A stretch of DNA of 64,000 nucleotides from Acanthosepion esculentum (Eukaryota > Mollusca > Cephalopoda > Sepiida > Sepiidae), in NCBI GenBank assembly GCA_964036315.1, contig OZ038498.1:5249778-5313777 (forward strand). The letters are read 5' to 3'. The number at the start of each line of letters is the position of its first letter. The first letter of the stretch is position 1. Position numbers and translations under genes: made by a program. The notes below the pieces were generated by a model. The model saw only the letters and a list, made by a program, of their open reading frames with translations. It had not been told where the DNA came from and did not search any database. Below, piece after piece: positions 11,150 to 21,953 of this stretch.

Positions 11150-11990
11150 AAAGGATTAACATCAAATTGCAAAGAAGAAAGAATGAACGATGAGCAAAAT
11201 GAACAGCCAAATTACAAATTGGCGATAGCAAAATCAAACAAGTACAACAATTTGAATATCTAGGAAGTGTTTTAACAGAGGATGGAAAATGCAACACTGA
11301 AATCCGAAGGCGACTTAGGATAGCGAAAGATGCCTTCCAAAAGCTAAGCAAAGTATTAAGAAACAGGAAAATTTCGTTAGAAATAAAGAAAAGAGGACTG
11401 AACTATTACATAAATTCTATATGGTAGTGAATGCTGAACAACCTCCTCACAGATATAGAGCACACTTGAAGTAACAGAAATGTAGTTCTACAGAATGATG
11501 ATAAGAATACCATGAACCGACGATGTGAGCAACGACAAGGTTTTATAGAAAATGGAAACAGAACGTCCAATTATACTTAACATCAAAAAGATTTCTAGGG
11601 TACATAATAAGGAAAGAGGGCTTGGAAAATATGATACCCACAGGACGAGTTGAAGGTAGGAGAGACAGAGGAAAACAACGCATAACATAATAAGGAAAGA
11701 GAGCTTGGAAAATATGATACTCACAGCACAGATTAAAGAAGGAAAGAAAAAAGAGAGAGACAGAGGAAAACAACGCATAACATAATAAGGAAAGAGAGCT
11801 TGGAAAATATGATACTCACAGCACAGATTAAAGAAGGAAAGAAAAAAAAGAGCGACAGGGGAAAACAACGCATAACCAACGTAAATGGTGGACAGAAAAA
11901 TATTTTAGAAAATATAACAAAAACAAAATTTATTAAGTGCTACAAAGAACAGGAAGTGGTGGAGAGCCATGATCACCATCTTCCTGAAAG
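11150..11990 (+). pseudogene. RTE-like LINE reverse transcriptase, C-terminal remnant
   Basis: C-terminal end of a non-LTR retrotransposon reverse transcriptase of the type usually annotated endonuclease-reverse transcriptase. On the plus strand it reads KIKQVQQFEYLGSVLTEDGK, EIRRRLRIAKDAFQKLSKV, then in another frame IPWTDDVSN and FLGYIIRKEGLENMI. The last block, carrying RKE(G/S)LENMI and DRGKQRIT, occurs three times in tandem (11603, 11686 and 11781; spacing 83 and 95 bp). Multiple frameshifts and stops show it is inactive. The catalytic palm with YADD lies upstream and is not present. A related fragment lies at 56590-56960. Confidence 0.82.
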
Positions 11991-12334
11991 GAGACGTCAC
12001 GAAGAAGAAGAAGGAGGTAAAAGAAGAAGAAGAAGAACATTAGAGAGAATGTATCGAAAATCACAAGATATTGGTCCGTAAATTAAATTGTACATTATAT
12101 GAGCTCGAAGATTAAGTCTCCTTTACAAAGATATTCACAAGAAAAATGGAATGAATTCAGCCACAGAACGTACATTATCGATGGCCGCACGGATGGAACA
12201 AAAATGGAGTGGCTACTAGAGTAAACAGGTTTTGTCTCTATGTAGAATTATAAAGAATTCATTTCTAAAGAGAATCCAGAACGAAGAGAATCGTGACTTC
12301 ACTGAGAACAGCTTTCAATATATCAATTTAATTT
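11991..12334. other. Purine-rich spacer, nothing recognised
   Basis: GAA/AGA-rich sequence continuing from the LINE remnant, then ordinary AT-rich DNA. No gene seen. Confidence 0.35.
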
Positions 12335-12660
12335 TTTTTTTAATCATTCAACCCCAAGCAGGGGGGGAAGCCACTAGCACGCCAGGGGTTACAGAGTTGG
12401 AGCGAGAACAAAGAAGAGTGATAGAAGAAAGGATGAAGAGACGGTTAGGGGATAGATCAGGGCATCTGGAGATGTCGATTGATATTACATTTGAATAGTT
12501 GGAGATTATAGCTATCAGGAAAACAAGAAATGGGGAGGGAGTTCCACAGGCGATAAGTGCGAGACATGAAGTTATTGGAGTAGAAGAGACGGCAACATTT
12601 AACAGTTTCGACAGTCAAAGGGTGAGAGCAATGGCTGCTTCTCAGTAATTATAACAAGTC
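12335..12660 (-). mobile_element. 5'-truncated LINE copy, minus strand
   Basis: On the plus strand it reads T-run, AATCATTCAACCCCAAG, CCACTAGCACGCCAGGGG, i.e. the inverted tail of the LINE at 8740 and 15511. It continues into the end of the ORF region, where GGGAGTTCCACAGGCG corresponds to the LWNSLP codons. No intact frame. Confidence 0.78.
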
Positions 12661-12884
12661 GATGATATCGAAAAATTCCTCAAATAAAAACCAGAATCAT
12701 TTTATGATGGAGTAATTAAAATTCAGCCGAAAGGAGGCTTAAGGTTATGGAAAGCGGGAATTTGTTATGAATACGCCGGTAACCTTTGTCTCAACCTGAT
12801 AATGTCGATAGTAACCAAAGAATCATTATCACCATCCTTATTATTAATCAATGCATCCGTTTATTACATACTGTGCCCATAAAA

Positions 12885-13352
12885 ATCTGTAATGTGGTCG
12901 GCCCTGACCAGGCATCTCGGCTTCAGTCACTTTCTCACCGACGTGGCTTCCCTCTGTCGTTTCTACAAATATTTTCATAGCAACTGCTCTGATGAGCTTT
13001 TTTCCCTGGTGACCCGACTACATCTAAGCGTGCTGTTAGATTGGCATCACGTCCCTCCATTTTACCGTTGAAATAGATAAATGCAACAGGCACTTGTACT
13101 CGAACAATTTCTTTTCTCGCACTTCCCGCCTGTGGAACTCCCTTCCGTTTACTTGTTTTCCTGATAACTACAATCTTCAAAAATTTAAATGCATGGTCAA
13201 TTCGCCATCTCCCATCTTTTTGAATCTCGTTCATTTTTTATTCTTTCCTAAATCCGCCCGATACCCGATCTTTTTTCTCACTTTCACTCCCTGTACCTCC
13301 CACTGCGTACTAGTGACATTCCCGCCTTGTTTGGAGGTGAAATGATTAAATA
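12885..13352 (+). pseudogene. LINE reverse transcriptase C-terminus and 3' tail
   Basis: Same LINE as the copy at 15511-15990, on the plus strand. Words in sequence order: RLQSLSHRRGFPLSFLQIFS, then after frame changes NFFSRTSRLWNSLPFTCFPD and YNLQKFKC. The tail GCCTTGTTTGGAGGTGAAATG and an A/T-rich end close it near 13352. At least two frameshifts. The segment 13025-13080 has diverged most. Confidence 0.75.
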
Positions 13353-13503
13353 AATAAATATATGCATTTTTTTATGCTATATCCCTTCAGAACGTAAGTG
13401 AAAATTAATCTCCACATATTTTTCATTATTATCTAATGAAATTCCATAAATGCTTGGGAAAGACAATGGAGTTATTTTCTGTCGCTTTCTTCACGATTTA
13501 GTA

Positions 13504-13560
13504 TTCAGAGTTTTCTTTCTCTGATTCTGGTTGCCACCCAAGGCTAAAGAGCTCAGCCCA
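13504..13560 (-). repeat. tRNA-derived SINE fragment
   Basis: The reverse complement (AGCCTTGGGTGGCAACCAGA, GAAAACTCTGAATAC) matches the middle of the SINE at 25515-25815. Only about 55 bp are retained. Confidence 0.5.
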
Positions 13561-14865
13561 AAGCTGAGGCGAAGGCAGGAAAAGGCAGATTCATGCCTTT
13601 CACGAGGGTATTTATGTGAAAGTGAACGTAACAGATTAGCGACGAAGGGTATCGCATATCACAGACTGGCTGAGAGGAAATGGCGGAATAAAATATTAAA
13701 TAATGAAGATTCAAGTTTGATATTTAATCGACAACTCCACTTCATTAAAAAATTTTTAATTCAAAACTGACCTCTGCTGACCTCGAAGGTCCTTGATGGA
13801 ACTCACCACTTATCCTATCATATTTTTTTTTATCTATGTTTGCTCCATGCATAATTTTACTTTCAATAATATAAACTTCCCTTTACACTAAAAGGACATA
13901 AAGGTCACAGACTAATTCGACCTCCAATGTTAAAATTTGTGAGATCGAAAACATTTTTGTTTTTTTTTTCCAAGCAAACACAATATCTCATTTCATTTCG
14001 GTAGAAATTTCTTTATTTGACTAGAAATAGCGTGCTGTGAATTTCAATGACCACTGGTGGCCCTGAATGATTGCCGGATCTTTAATGACCTTTGGTGACA
14101 CTGAATGACCCCGGAGTCAATCTCACATATCTAATGTTGTTACTTGAAGTCTTTTACCTATCCATTGAAAAAAAAAATTGGATATTCAGGATTTTTTTTC
14201 TTTTGCCGTGATTTCAGAAAACACACACACGCTACGTTAGATATATATCCTTCACGCACATAGAAACAATAGAAACAAAGAAAGAAAAAAGCTAATAGAA
14301 CAACGACGCTATTAACAAAAACAAAATATGCCCGACGTCTTCTTGTCGCTGTTTTAGAATCTACATCCGGAAGTCATGCAACGTTGCACGGCCATATCAG
14401 TAAGACGCGCAGACGCCCGCCATAGCCGCCATCTGCCTACTTGGGATACGCTTGCCTCGTCAACCCGAAGACAATCCTAACAATTTAGCGAATTCTTGCG
14501 ACGTTAAAGACAAACATGAAAACAATAATTACTGAAAAAATGGAGAGTAAAAGAACAAAACGTACTTTGTAACATCAAAAAGAGGACAATGGAAAAATAT
14601 AATTGTACTCTGTGTCACTTGATATATAAAAAAGTGATTTTTCTATAGCGAAAAAAAAATCCTCAATCTCAGTACAGAAACTAAACAATGCTAAGATCTA
14701 GTGTCAAGGTTTATGTAGAAGAAAATACATATGTACTGGATTTACGATGGGCATTTCCATGACAAAATGTAAAAAAAAATCCTAGGTAACATGTTTCATC
14801 TTTCAAAACAACTTCTTCAGTGTAAATAATGTTTTTATTAATGGGATAATATATATATGACAGGT
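13561..14865. other. Region without recognisable gene; CpG-containing block at 14395-14475
   Basis: No protein homology seen. Two points stand out. TGACCT-CTGC-TGACCT at 13768-13783 forms a direct repeat with four-base spacing, like a nuclear-receptor DR4 site. The block around 14395-14475 is unusually rich in CG and contains GCCCGCCATAGCCGCCATCT, which carries two GCCGCCAT/CGCCAT words like YY1 or initiator sites. Either could be chance. Confidence 0.3.
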
Positions 14866-15057
14866 TCGCCTATCACCCGGTTCACACTCCTCTGCGATCT
14901 TTTGAACAGGAGTAGAGGTTTATCATTTGATTCCTGATTAGAATTAGGCTTCCGGTTCCTTCTGAAGTCCTTTTATTCTCTTTCCCTTCCAGTCGAACCC
15001 ACTTGCGTCTTAGTGGCGTCATCGTCTTGCTTGGGGTGAATTGATTTAAAAAAAAAA
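14866..15057 (+). mobile_element. SINE with LINE-derived tail
   Basis: The body (CGCCTATCACCCGGTTCACA, TTGAACAGGAGTAGAGG, CTTCCGGTTCCTT) is homologous to the minus-strand copy at 7870-7985. The end (ACTTGCGTCTTAGTGGCGTC, TTGCTTGGGGTGAATTG, poly-A) is the 3' tail of the truncated LINEs in this window. Sharing a tail with a LINE is how many SINEs recruit that LINE's reverse transcriptase; the partnership here is inferred from tail identity. Confidence 0.7.
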
Positions 15058-15510
15058 AGGAGGGGGATGTGAAAATATAAACAAACGCCGGTTATAATTA
15101 AATTAAGATGCAGGGATTATTTAACTTTAAATTTAGATTTTAAATCTATGGCATTCGATGTGTCTTTTACCATAATTCGACTTAATTAATGTAGTTTTAA
15201 TTAAAAGAGAAAATAATTTGTTTAAGCGAAAACTTATAGAAATGTATTCCTTTCTGCGTCTTCCACGGCAAATTTACATCCGGGTTCATGTAACATTTCA
15301 ACTTTCTTAACAAATTCACTGTTCTCACAATTGCTGGAATATTTAAAAATCAACGACAATAAACACAAAAACATAAGCTGCAGGAATCTGAATGGAGTCG
15401 GTTAGACGTAGAGGCTGAAGATGTTGGCAAAATCAACAGGGCCATATGTACCTGACGCTACGTTTTATCTTTACAAGAGTCATATCACATAAAAAAAATG
15501 GAAAATTCCT
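15058..15510. other. AT-rich spacer
   Basis: No gene or repeat recognised between the SINE and the next LINE copy. Confidence 0.4.
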
Positions 15511-15990
15511 TTTTTTTTTTAAGCTTTTCACCTCAAGCAAGGCTGGAAACCACTAGCACGCAAGGGGTTACAGAAGATTTGGACCGAGAGCAGATAGGAG
15601 TGAAAGAGGAAAGGATGAGGAGAAGGATAGTGGATAGATCAAAGCAACTGGAGATGTCGATTGACATTACATTTGAATAGTTGGAGATTATAGTTGTCAG
15701 GGAAACAGGAATAAGGAAGGGAGTTCCACAGGCGAGAGTTGCGAGATATGAAGCTATTGGAGTAGAAGAGACGGCTACATTTAACAGTTTCAACAGTGAA
15801 AGGATGGGAGCGGAATGCCAGCCTCGTAGGACGCTTGAATTCATGAAGTCTGGGAACCAGCGAAAGCAGCTCATCGGAGCAATTACCGTGAAAGTATTTG
15901 TAAAAAAGACAAAGCGAGTCGACGGCGCGTCTGTGAGAGATCGACTGCAGACGAGATGACAGATCAGGGCACAAAATTTATATCCGTCGT
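15511..15990 (-). pseudogene. LINE reverse transcriptase C-terminus with 3' tail (best copy)
   Basis: The clearest copy of the abundant LINE in this window. On the minus strand 15974-15639 is open for 111 codons, with SHRRAVDSLCLFYKYFHGNC, SDELLSLVPRLHEF, SRLWNSLPYSCFPDNYNL and FKCNVNRHLQLL. This is the C-terminal segment that follows the reverse-transcriptase domain in Jockey/CR1-like LINEs. The ORF stop is followed by a 3' UTR and the tail, whose inverse (CACCTCAAGCAAGGCTGG) is visible at 15530. A T-run at 15513-15522 marks the poly-A end. The copy is 5'-truncated and lacks endonuclease and RT core, so it cannot move by itself. Confidence 0.82.
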
Positions 15991-16353
15991 TAAAAAAAAA
16001 AAAAGTTTTAATTAAAAAAAACAAATAATTTTAATAGGGCGAAAATATATTGAAAGAGCACTAATTTCGGAATTTTCCACTGTAAATTTACGTCCTGGAT
16101 CAAAATATATCTCCTTACCTGACAAAACAAAATGCTGATACAATGTGTGCGATATTAAAGCACGATAAAAATTAAAATAAAAGCAAAAGAGGTAACACGT
16201 TTAATGAAGTTGAATATCTTATGAAACAGGATATCAAAACTTAAAAAATGAACAAAAAATGTAAATAAAAAAATATTAAATTTAAAGCTAAGCATCCCGA
16301 TATTATTGGCGTTTTCGATGTAAAATTCTAACCAGCGTTTGTTGCATTTCTAC

Positions 16354-16360
<7 letters not shown>

Positions 16361-16394
<34 letters not shown>
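16361..16394. repeat. (AT)n microsatellite
   Basis: About 34 bp of pure AT dinucleotide. Confidence 0.95.
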
Positions 16395-16396
<2 letters not shown>

Positions 16397-16593
16397 AAGT
16401 GAGCCCAAAAATATATCCATAGTTCAGGAAAGGACAAACTTGTAAAGATATTGTAATACTAAATACAAGATTAATCCAAATTACCTTTGTTGAGTAACAG
16501 CCATGAGAGTAAGGCCATCTGTCGAGAAAATATCGTACTACAGTCAACAGTGTTATCGCAATTTGATAAAACTACGAAAAGTTTGTGGGGCGG

Positions 16594-16618
16594 ACTCTCT
16601 CTCTCCCTCTCTCTTTTT

Positions 16619-16666
<48 letters not shown>

Positions 16667-16668
16667 CA
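16594..16668. repeat. (CT)n(AT)n compound microsatellite
   Basis: CT dinucleotides with some CTCCC variants pass into AT dinucleotides, as at 190-256. Confidence 0.95.
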
Positions 16669-16755
16669 AGTATAGGATTGTTGTATATGAAATAAATTCC
16701 AATAACAAACAAATAATATTCTTAAAAGAGTGCTCAATACAGAGTAGAGCAAACA

Positions 16756-16990
16756 TAATTATTTATTCGAAAATTATAACATAAATATGTTATAAAATCA
16801 CTACAAAAATAGCCATTTTGTTTCAACACTTCTGGTGTCTTATCAAGTGATGGTGTTGAATGTAGAATAAAGGGCTTTTCCTTTATTATACATTCAAACA
16901 CATCACTTGATAAGACACCAGAAGTGTTGAAGCAAAATGGATATTTTGTAGTGATTTCATAACATATTTATGTTATTATTTTCGAATAAA

Positions 16991-16996
<6 letters not shown>
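16756..16996. mobile_element. Near-palindromic foldback element, about 118-bp arms
   Basis: From TAATTATTTATTCGAAAAT at 16756 to its inverse ending at 16996, the sequence folds on itself around 16876. The arms contain CACTTCTGGTGTCTTATCAA and its exact complement, with a few mismatches and short indels elsewhere, and a tiny central loop. No coding capacity. The right arm runs straight into an AT microsatellite (16995-17066). Classed as a foldback MITE because the arms are long and complex. Confidence 0.85.

Positions 16997-17066
<70 letters not shown>
16995..17066. repeat. (AT)n microsatellite
   Basis: About 70 bp of AT dinucleotide, then a short GT tract. Confidence 0.96.
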
Positions 17067-17069
<3 letters not shown>

Positions 17070-18156
17070 GTGTGTGTATGTGTGTACAATTGTATATTTA
17101 GGAAGCAATCCCTCTTTTATACTTTTAATTTCTATTTAAAGACGATAAAAGAATGTTTATTGGCTTCATAGGGTAAAATTTGAATAGCTTAGAACAGTTG
17201 TAGTGTGTTTCAAAGTAATAAGTATATTTTTGATTAGACATACTTGCTTGTCCCTCACATTTATTAAAAAAACGTAAACCCTTCAAACCAGAAAGCATCT
17301 ATATATTTACCATCAAGTCATGTAACACATATAGCCTCTTCACCTTTCAATTAGTTGTTAATAAAAGAAGTTCTAATGTAGTGTAGTGAATTGTATAAAT
17401 ATATGTTGTCGTATGCAGATTTAAATTTATTTAATAATGTTGTTATAATGTATTAATAATGTTGTTATAATGTATTAATAATGTTTATTATTATTTTTCA
17501 CAGACATAATAGTTGGAATATATTATGCAAGTGTTTGTTTATATACGAAAATTGATATAAGAATTCGTATCGAAAACAAATACTGAATTTCCTATTAAAA
17601 TGATGTAAAAACAGAAAAACTAGCTAAAGAACCCCATGTCTAATTTTAATTGGTTGGGCTCTTGTGTAAGTTGTATCTCGAGAACACACATACATACATA
17701 CATATAAGATTAGAATTTTGGTATTATATAGATAAAACAAGGTAGTATATAGTGTGAAGTTTTTCTGTTTATTTTCTGATGTCATTAAAATTCATATACA
17801 TATTGTTCAGATAATAGCTTATTTCCACGCCAACATAGATTGAAAGGAAAGAACAAAGACGATAAATATGTATAAACCGACTTACAAAATATGTACAGAC
17901 TTTATCTCTCTCTCACACACACACATATAAAGACAGATGAGAAAGTATGGAATTTAAAAGGCTACGTGTTGGTGTCTTGTAGGTAGTTGAAATTAAAGAA
18001 AAATCATACAAAAACTTGCGTTTCTACTAGCAATCTTTTATTCTCTTTTTTGTTTAAATATAAACTGTAGTGAGACAAAGTTCTCAATCTCTCAATGCCA
18101 ATGCCCGTTTTCTTTTTTGTCCAAAAGTTAGGGTAAATAAGAATAAGCATTGTTAT
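17067..18156. other. AT-rich region; part of a dispersed repeat at 17085-17160
   Basis: TGTATATTTAGGAAGCAATC plus CCTCTTTTATAC at 17090 resembles the ends of the foldback at 20865-21013 and the repeats at 31713 and 35018. A 22-bp unit (TTAATAATGTTGTTATAATG) is repeated about 2.5 times near 17430-17485. No gene seen. Confidence 0.45.
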
Positions 18157-18350
18157 AATGGTCGAGCTCGTAAGCCTTGCGCTGAGTTGGAACAACCAAA
18201 GAAAGGTAGTTGTAATGGTCAACCTTGCGCTGAGCTGAAACACCGAAAGTAACACTTGACTTACTTCGTTGGTGCATTGTCGGCGTGGTTATGATGGGTC
18301 GTGCCCAAGTCAGCCTTACAATGAGTTGGAACGACCAAAGAAAAGGTTGA
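18157..18350 (+). repeat. Degenerate tandem repeat, about three units
   Basis: Three related segments share (A/T)TGGTC, CCTTGCGCTGAG(T/C)TG and GGAACAACCAAAGAAA or its variants, at about 18157-18212, 18213-18252 and 18295-18345. Units are not identical and spacing varies. It may be the end of an LTR or leader of a retroelement, since TGTTGGAAAG and GGTGCTACATTTTGGAGCAA follow at 18370 and 18452, but no gag or pol is seen. Confidence 0.5.
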
Positions 18351-19075
18351 TTTACGTGCGGACGCCATGTGTTGGAAAGTAGAAAGAGAGTTCAGTTGTC
18401 AGTGGACCAGAGAAAAGAACGTTCCCCAGCGGGGGACATAATTTCCACGTGGTGCTACATTTTGGAGCAAGGAGGAGAAAAAGAGTCAGGAAGGAAAATG
18501 TTTGTTTTTTATGGACTAAAATATCGCCGCCTAACGAAGCCAAGTCGGGTAATCAAATTTCTGGTTCTTTAACTACTAGAGCATCATGGGATAATGCATT
18601 TCTTTCTTTTTTTATTATTCATTATTATTATTTTATTTATATTGATTTTATTTCATTTACTCACAAAAGAAATTCGACATAAAGAGGAAAGGATAGATAT
18701 GAACGGACTCTCTTTTATATGATGGCTGCCATTTTGTTGTCAAACATTCCCAATAGGATTACCGTGCGACTGAACAACAATCCAGGTATTTCTTCATCCC
18801 AACGCCTGTTCTAGATGGCAGTTGATGAATGGATTGATCCACCATTTGAAAACTTTTGCTTTTAGTCTTGCTAGGCGTCTAGCCACACACTTCACCAGAA
18901 AAGACTGGTGGCGGGAACCGAAAATCGGACCATTCAGATTAGATAGTACCAGTATCACCTGACATCTCTTTTACACACATACACACACACACAGACACAC
19001 ACACGCACACACACAGACACAGACACACACACGCACACACACACACACACACACACATACACATATATATATATA
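18351..19075. other. Unassigned region with (CA)n microsatellite at 18974-19060
   Basis: 18351-18700 could be a retroelement leader (see the tandem repeat to its left), but no protein is recognised. 18700-18970 is unique-looking sequence. The CA tract is interrupted by GACA and GCA variants and abuts the Tc1-like element. Confidence 0.4.
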
Positions 19076-20674
19076 AAGTAGCGGCCACAATATAAGGAAC
19101 AGAAACAACAAAGACATAAATATGTGTATTACTTAAAAAGTAATGCATGATTAGCAATTAAATTTTTACCGAATAAAAATTAGGGTGTAATGCATAAATA
19201 TTATACAAAGTTACAAAAATTTACATAATAGATTTTTAAAAATTAAGATTAAATGGAACAAAGCAAATAAGCTACTGGACAAAAGTTAAGGAACGGTGTT
19301 AATAATTTTCATAAACTTTTAATTTACATTGTTAAAAAACTCGATGGAGCTTTTCAACAATAAGTAAAAGTTCATTTCTCATTAGGACTTTATTTTTAAG
19401 CAATATGGCAAATTCCACACGCAAAATGATCTTTTTTGAAGAAAGAAAAATCATTATCGCTAACTATCAAGAACAAAAAGTCAATTTCAGAAATTTCTGA
19501 TATTGTTCATAGGTCTAAAGTGTCGTTCATCGTGTAATTACCAGGTATAAAACCGATAAAACGTCAGATGCAAAACCAAAAACCGACAGACCTCCAAAAA
19601 CATCGCAAAGAGAAGATCGAAGAATTGTTAGAATATCTACAAAAACCGTTTTGGAACTGCTACATCAATTGCCCGTAAATTTAATGAAGAGACAGATAAG
19701 ATCTCAAGGAAAATGGTTGCTCGCAGGTTAAAAATGCAGGATTGCATGGCCGTATTCCAGCTTCGAAGCCTCTCATTTCAAAGCGAAACCAAAGGGCACG
19801 CCTGGAGTATGCGAGAGAACATGTTGTTTGGACTGACGCACAATGGGATACAGTTCATTTCAGTGACGAGTCCAAGTTTACTATATTTGGTTCTGAGGGC
19901 AAAACATGCGTACGCCGTAGAACAGGTGAAAGACTGTCTTCTCAATGTGTCAAGAAAACCGTTAAGTTTGGTGGCGGCAGTGTGATGGTGTGGGGAATGA
20001 TTTCATCTGCAGGAGTTGGCCCTATCATCCGCGTACATGGCAATATCAATGCTGATATATACAAAAGGCTTCTTCAGCAGCATGTGGTACCAAGATTACA
20101 CAGTAATCTTTATGAATCTCCTATTTTCATGCAGGACAAGGCTCGGAAGGTTATGGCTTTATTTGAAGAAGAAGGAATTGCCCTAATGAAGTGGCCAGCC
20201 CAGAGCCCCGACCTGAATCCAATAGAAAATGTTTGGAAGATAATTGGAGAAAGGGCTCAGAAAAGAAACCCGAAAAATCAGGATCACCTATGGGAGTTAT
20301 TGAAAGACGATGGGAGGGAATTACTGCTGATTTTTGCAATAAATTTATTAGATCATTTGGTCGACGATGCAGAGAAGTCATTGAAAATAAGGAGATGTTT
20401 ACCAAATATTAAATTTTGTTGATATTTTGTTCACGATCAAGTATTAACAAGATCGTTCCTTAACTTTTGTCCAGTAGCTTATTTCCTTTGTTTCATTTAA
20501 TCTTTATTTAAAAAAAAACTATTATGTAAATTTTTGTAACTTTGTATAATATTTATGCATTACACCCTAATCTTTATTCGGTAAAAATTTCATTGCTAAT
20601 CATGCATTACTTTTTAAGTAGTACACATATTTATGTCTTTGTTGTTTCCGTTCCTTATATTATGGCCTCTACTG
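19076..20674 (+). mobile_element. Tc1-like transposon with about 220-bp terminal inverted repeats
   Basis: A 1.6 kb element, the usual length for Tc1. Left end AAGTAGCGGCCACAATATAA and right end (inverse) CAGTAGAGGCCATAATATAA lie next to TA on each side (19074-19075 and 20675-20676). The inverted repeats extend inward for about 220 bp to GCTACTGGACAAAAGTTAAG and its complement. Within each repeat, AAGGAAC occurs at both outer and inner ends, an IR/DR arrangement in which the transposase has two binding sites per end. The coding part is broken (separate entry), so the copy would need help in trans. Confidence 0.92.
19405..20412 (+). pseudogene. Tc1-like transposase pseudogene
   Basis: DDE transposase that would cut and paste the surrounding element. 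It starts MANSTRKMIFFEERKIII at 19405 with stops and frame changes before 19742. The longest open part, 19742-20422, has HFSDESKF (first Asp), KFGGGSVMVWGMIS, then SPIFMQDKARKVMALF and WPAQSPDLNPIENVW (Glu). The NAPCHT segment expected right after the second Asp is missing: five residues are lost, leaving 29 instead of 34 residues between second Asp and Glu. Near 20305 the true C-terminus (ITADFCNKFIRSFGRRCREV) continues in a different frame, ending at 20412. Inactive. Confidence 0.88.
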
Positions 20675-20801
20675 TATATAGGAGAAGATGTGATGATAGA
20701 TATGGGTAAACCGAGTTAGATGTTAAAAAGCGATATCTCTATAGAAAATTATCAGTAGACTTAGAAGATATGAACAAATTCTGACTCTTATACACATACG
20801 C

Positions 20802-20804
<3 letters not shown>

Positions 20805-20858
<54 letters not shown>
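20805..20858. repeat. (TCTA)n microsatellite
   Basis: About 54 bp of TATC/TCTA tetranucleotide directly next to a foldback element. Confidence 0.96.
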
Positions 20859-20864
20859 ATTGTG

Positions 20865-21013
20865 TATTTGGGCAGCAATCTCTCTTTTATTCACGTTTCA
20901 TTAAAGACGACTAACAATTGAACACCAGAAAAATTAAATAAAAAGCTTAATCATAGTACCTTGACTGTCGTCTTTAATGAAACATGTATAAAAGAAGGAT
21001 TGCTGCCTAAATA
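20865..21013. mobile_element. Foldback MITE, about 46-bp TIRs
   Basis: The ends TATTTGGGCAGCAATCTCTC and TATTTAGGCAGCAATCCTTC (inverse of the right end) are inverted repeats running to ACATGTTTCATTAAAGACGA. The 50-bp core is unrelated. The TIR sequence is shared with single-ended copies at 17085, 31713 and 35018. A TCTA tract adjoins the left end and an AT tract follows at 21058. Confidence 0.82.
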
Positions 21014-21057
21014 AAATCGTATATATAATATATAAATCTGTGGTTTTTAATGAAACA

Positions 21058-21126
<69 letters not shown>
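21058..21126. repeat. (AT)n microsatellite
   Basis: About 68 bp of AT dinucleotide followed by a short GT tract. Confidence 0.96.
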
Positions 21127-21128
<2 letters not shown>

Positions 21129-21197
21129 GTGTGTGTTTGTGTATGTATGTGGGTATGCATTTAGGCAGCAAATTCTCTTTTAGGCATGTCTGATTAA

Positions 21198-21358
21198 ATA
21201 AATTACAAACATTATGTCTGCTTATTTTTAGCGTAAACCTTTCACAAATATTTTTCGGTGTATTGCAATCAAATTGCTTGCCTCATTTGATTATAATACA
21301 CGGAAAATATTCGTAAATATGAAAGGATTATGCAAAAAATAAGCAGACATAATATTTG

Positions 21359-21362
<4 letters not shown>
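21198..21362. mobile_element. Foldback element with about 72-bp arms
   Basis: AAACATTATGTCTGCTTATTT on the left pairs with AAATAAGCAGACATAATATT on the right, and pairing continues inward past CAATCAAAT with small loops. It abuts the AT/GA microsatellite at 21362. Non-coding. Confidence 0.75.

Positions 21363-21426
<64 letters not shown>
21362..21426. repeat. (AT)n(AG)n compound microsatellite
   Basis: AT dinucleotides to 21401, then AG dinucleotides to 21426, bridging a foldback element and the DUF4817-type element. Confidence 0.96.
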
Positions 21427-21859
21427 GTTGTATCAAAAATACCTTTACAAAGTTTTGGAGCGGGTCCTTCACACACAAACAAGAACAAAAGTCCATATAA
21501 AGATATATTCGCAAATCCATCGTTTAAAGAAATTATCGCGTCCATTTCGATTCGCGAGGCCGTATGTCAAAAATCATATCTGCCTGCTCACGATTTGAAT
21601 ATCCTGCCATTGTTAAACGGAACAGTTCTCAATTGACTCACTACTAAACACGTTAATGTTGACAACAGACTAGCCATAAATGTACACGAATGACAAATGT
21701 AACCTTGTCTACATAACAACACAGCACCATCTACCGTAAACGTTTTTAAGCTTAATAACTGAAAAACGAAGGATTTGCGCGCATATTTTGATCTGGTCTT
21801 TTGTCCTTGGCTTGGTTTGAAGAACCCGCCCACAAAGTTTGCAAAGCATTTCTCATGCA

Positions 21860-21872
<13 letters not shown>
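21427..21872 (-). mobile_element. Non-autonomous mariner-type element with DUF4817 remnant
   Basis: About 450 bp with inverted ends of roughly 85 bp: left ACCTTTACAAAGTTTTGGAG...GCAAATCCATCGTTT and right (inverse) GCTTTGCAAACTTTGTGGGC...GCAAATCCTTCGTTT. Between them, on the minus strand, is the start of a transposase (MAGYSNREQADMIF) preceded by GTAGATGGTGCTGTG. It is therefore a deletion derivative that kept the DNA-binding start and lost the DDE core. It sits between AT/GA microsatellites on both sides. Related pieces: 5333-5640 (plus) and 27237-27400 (minus). Confidence 0.75.
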
Positions 21873-21953
<81 letters not shown>

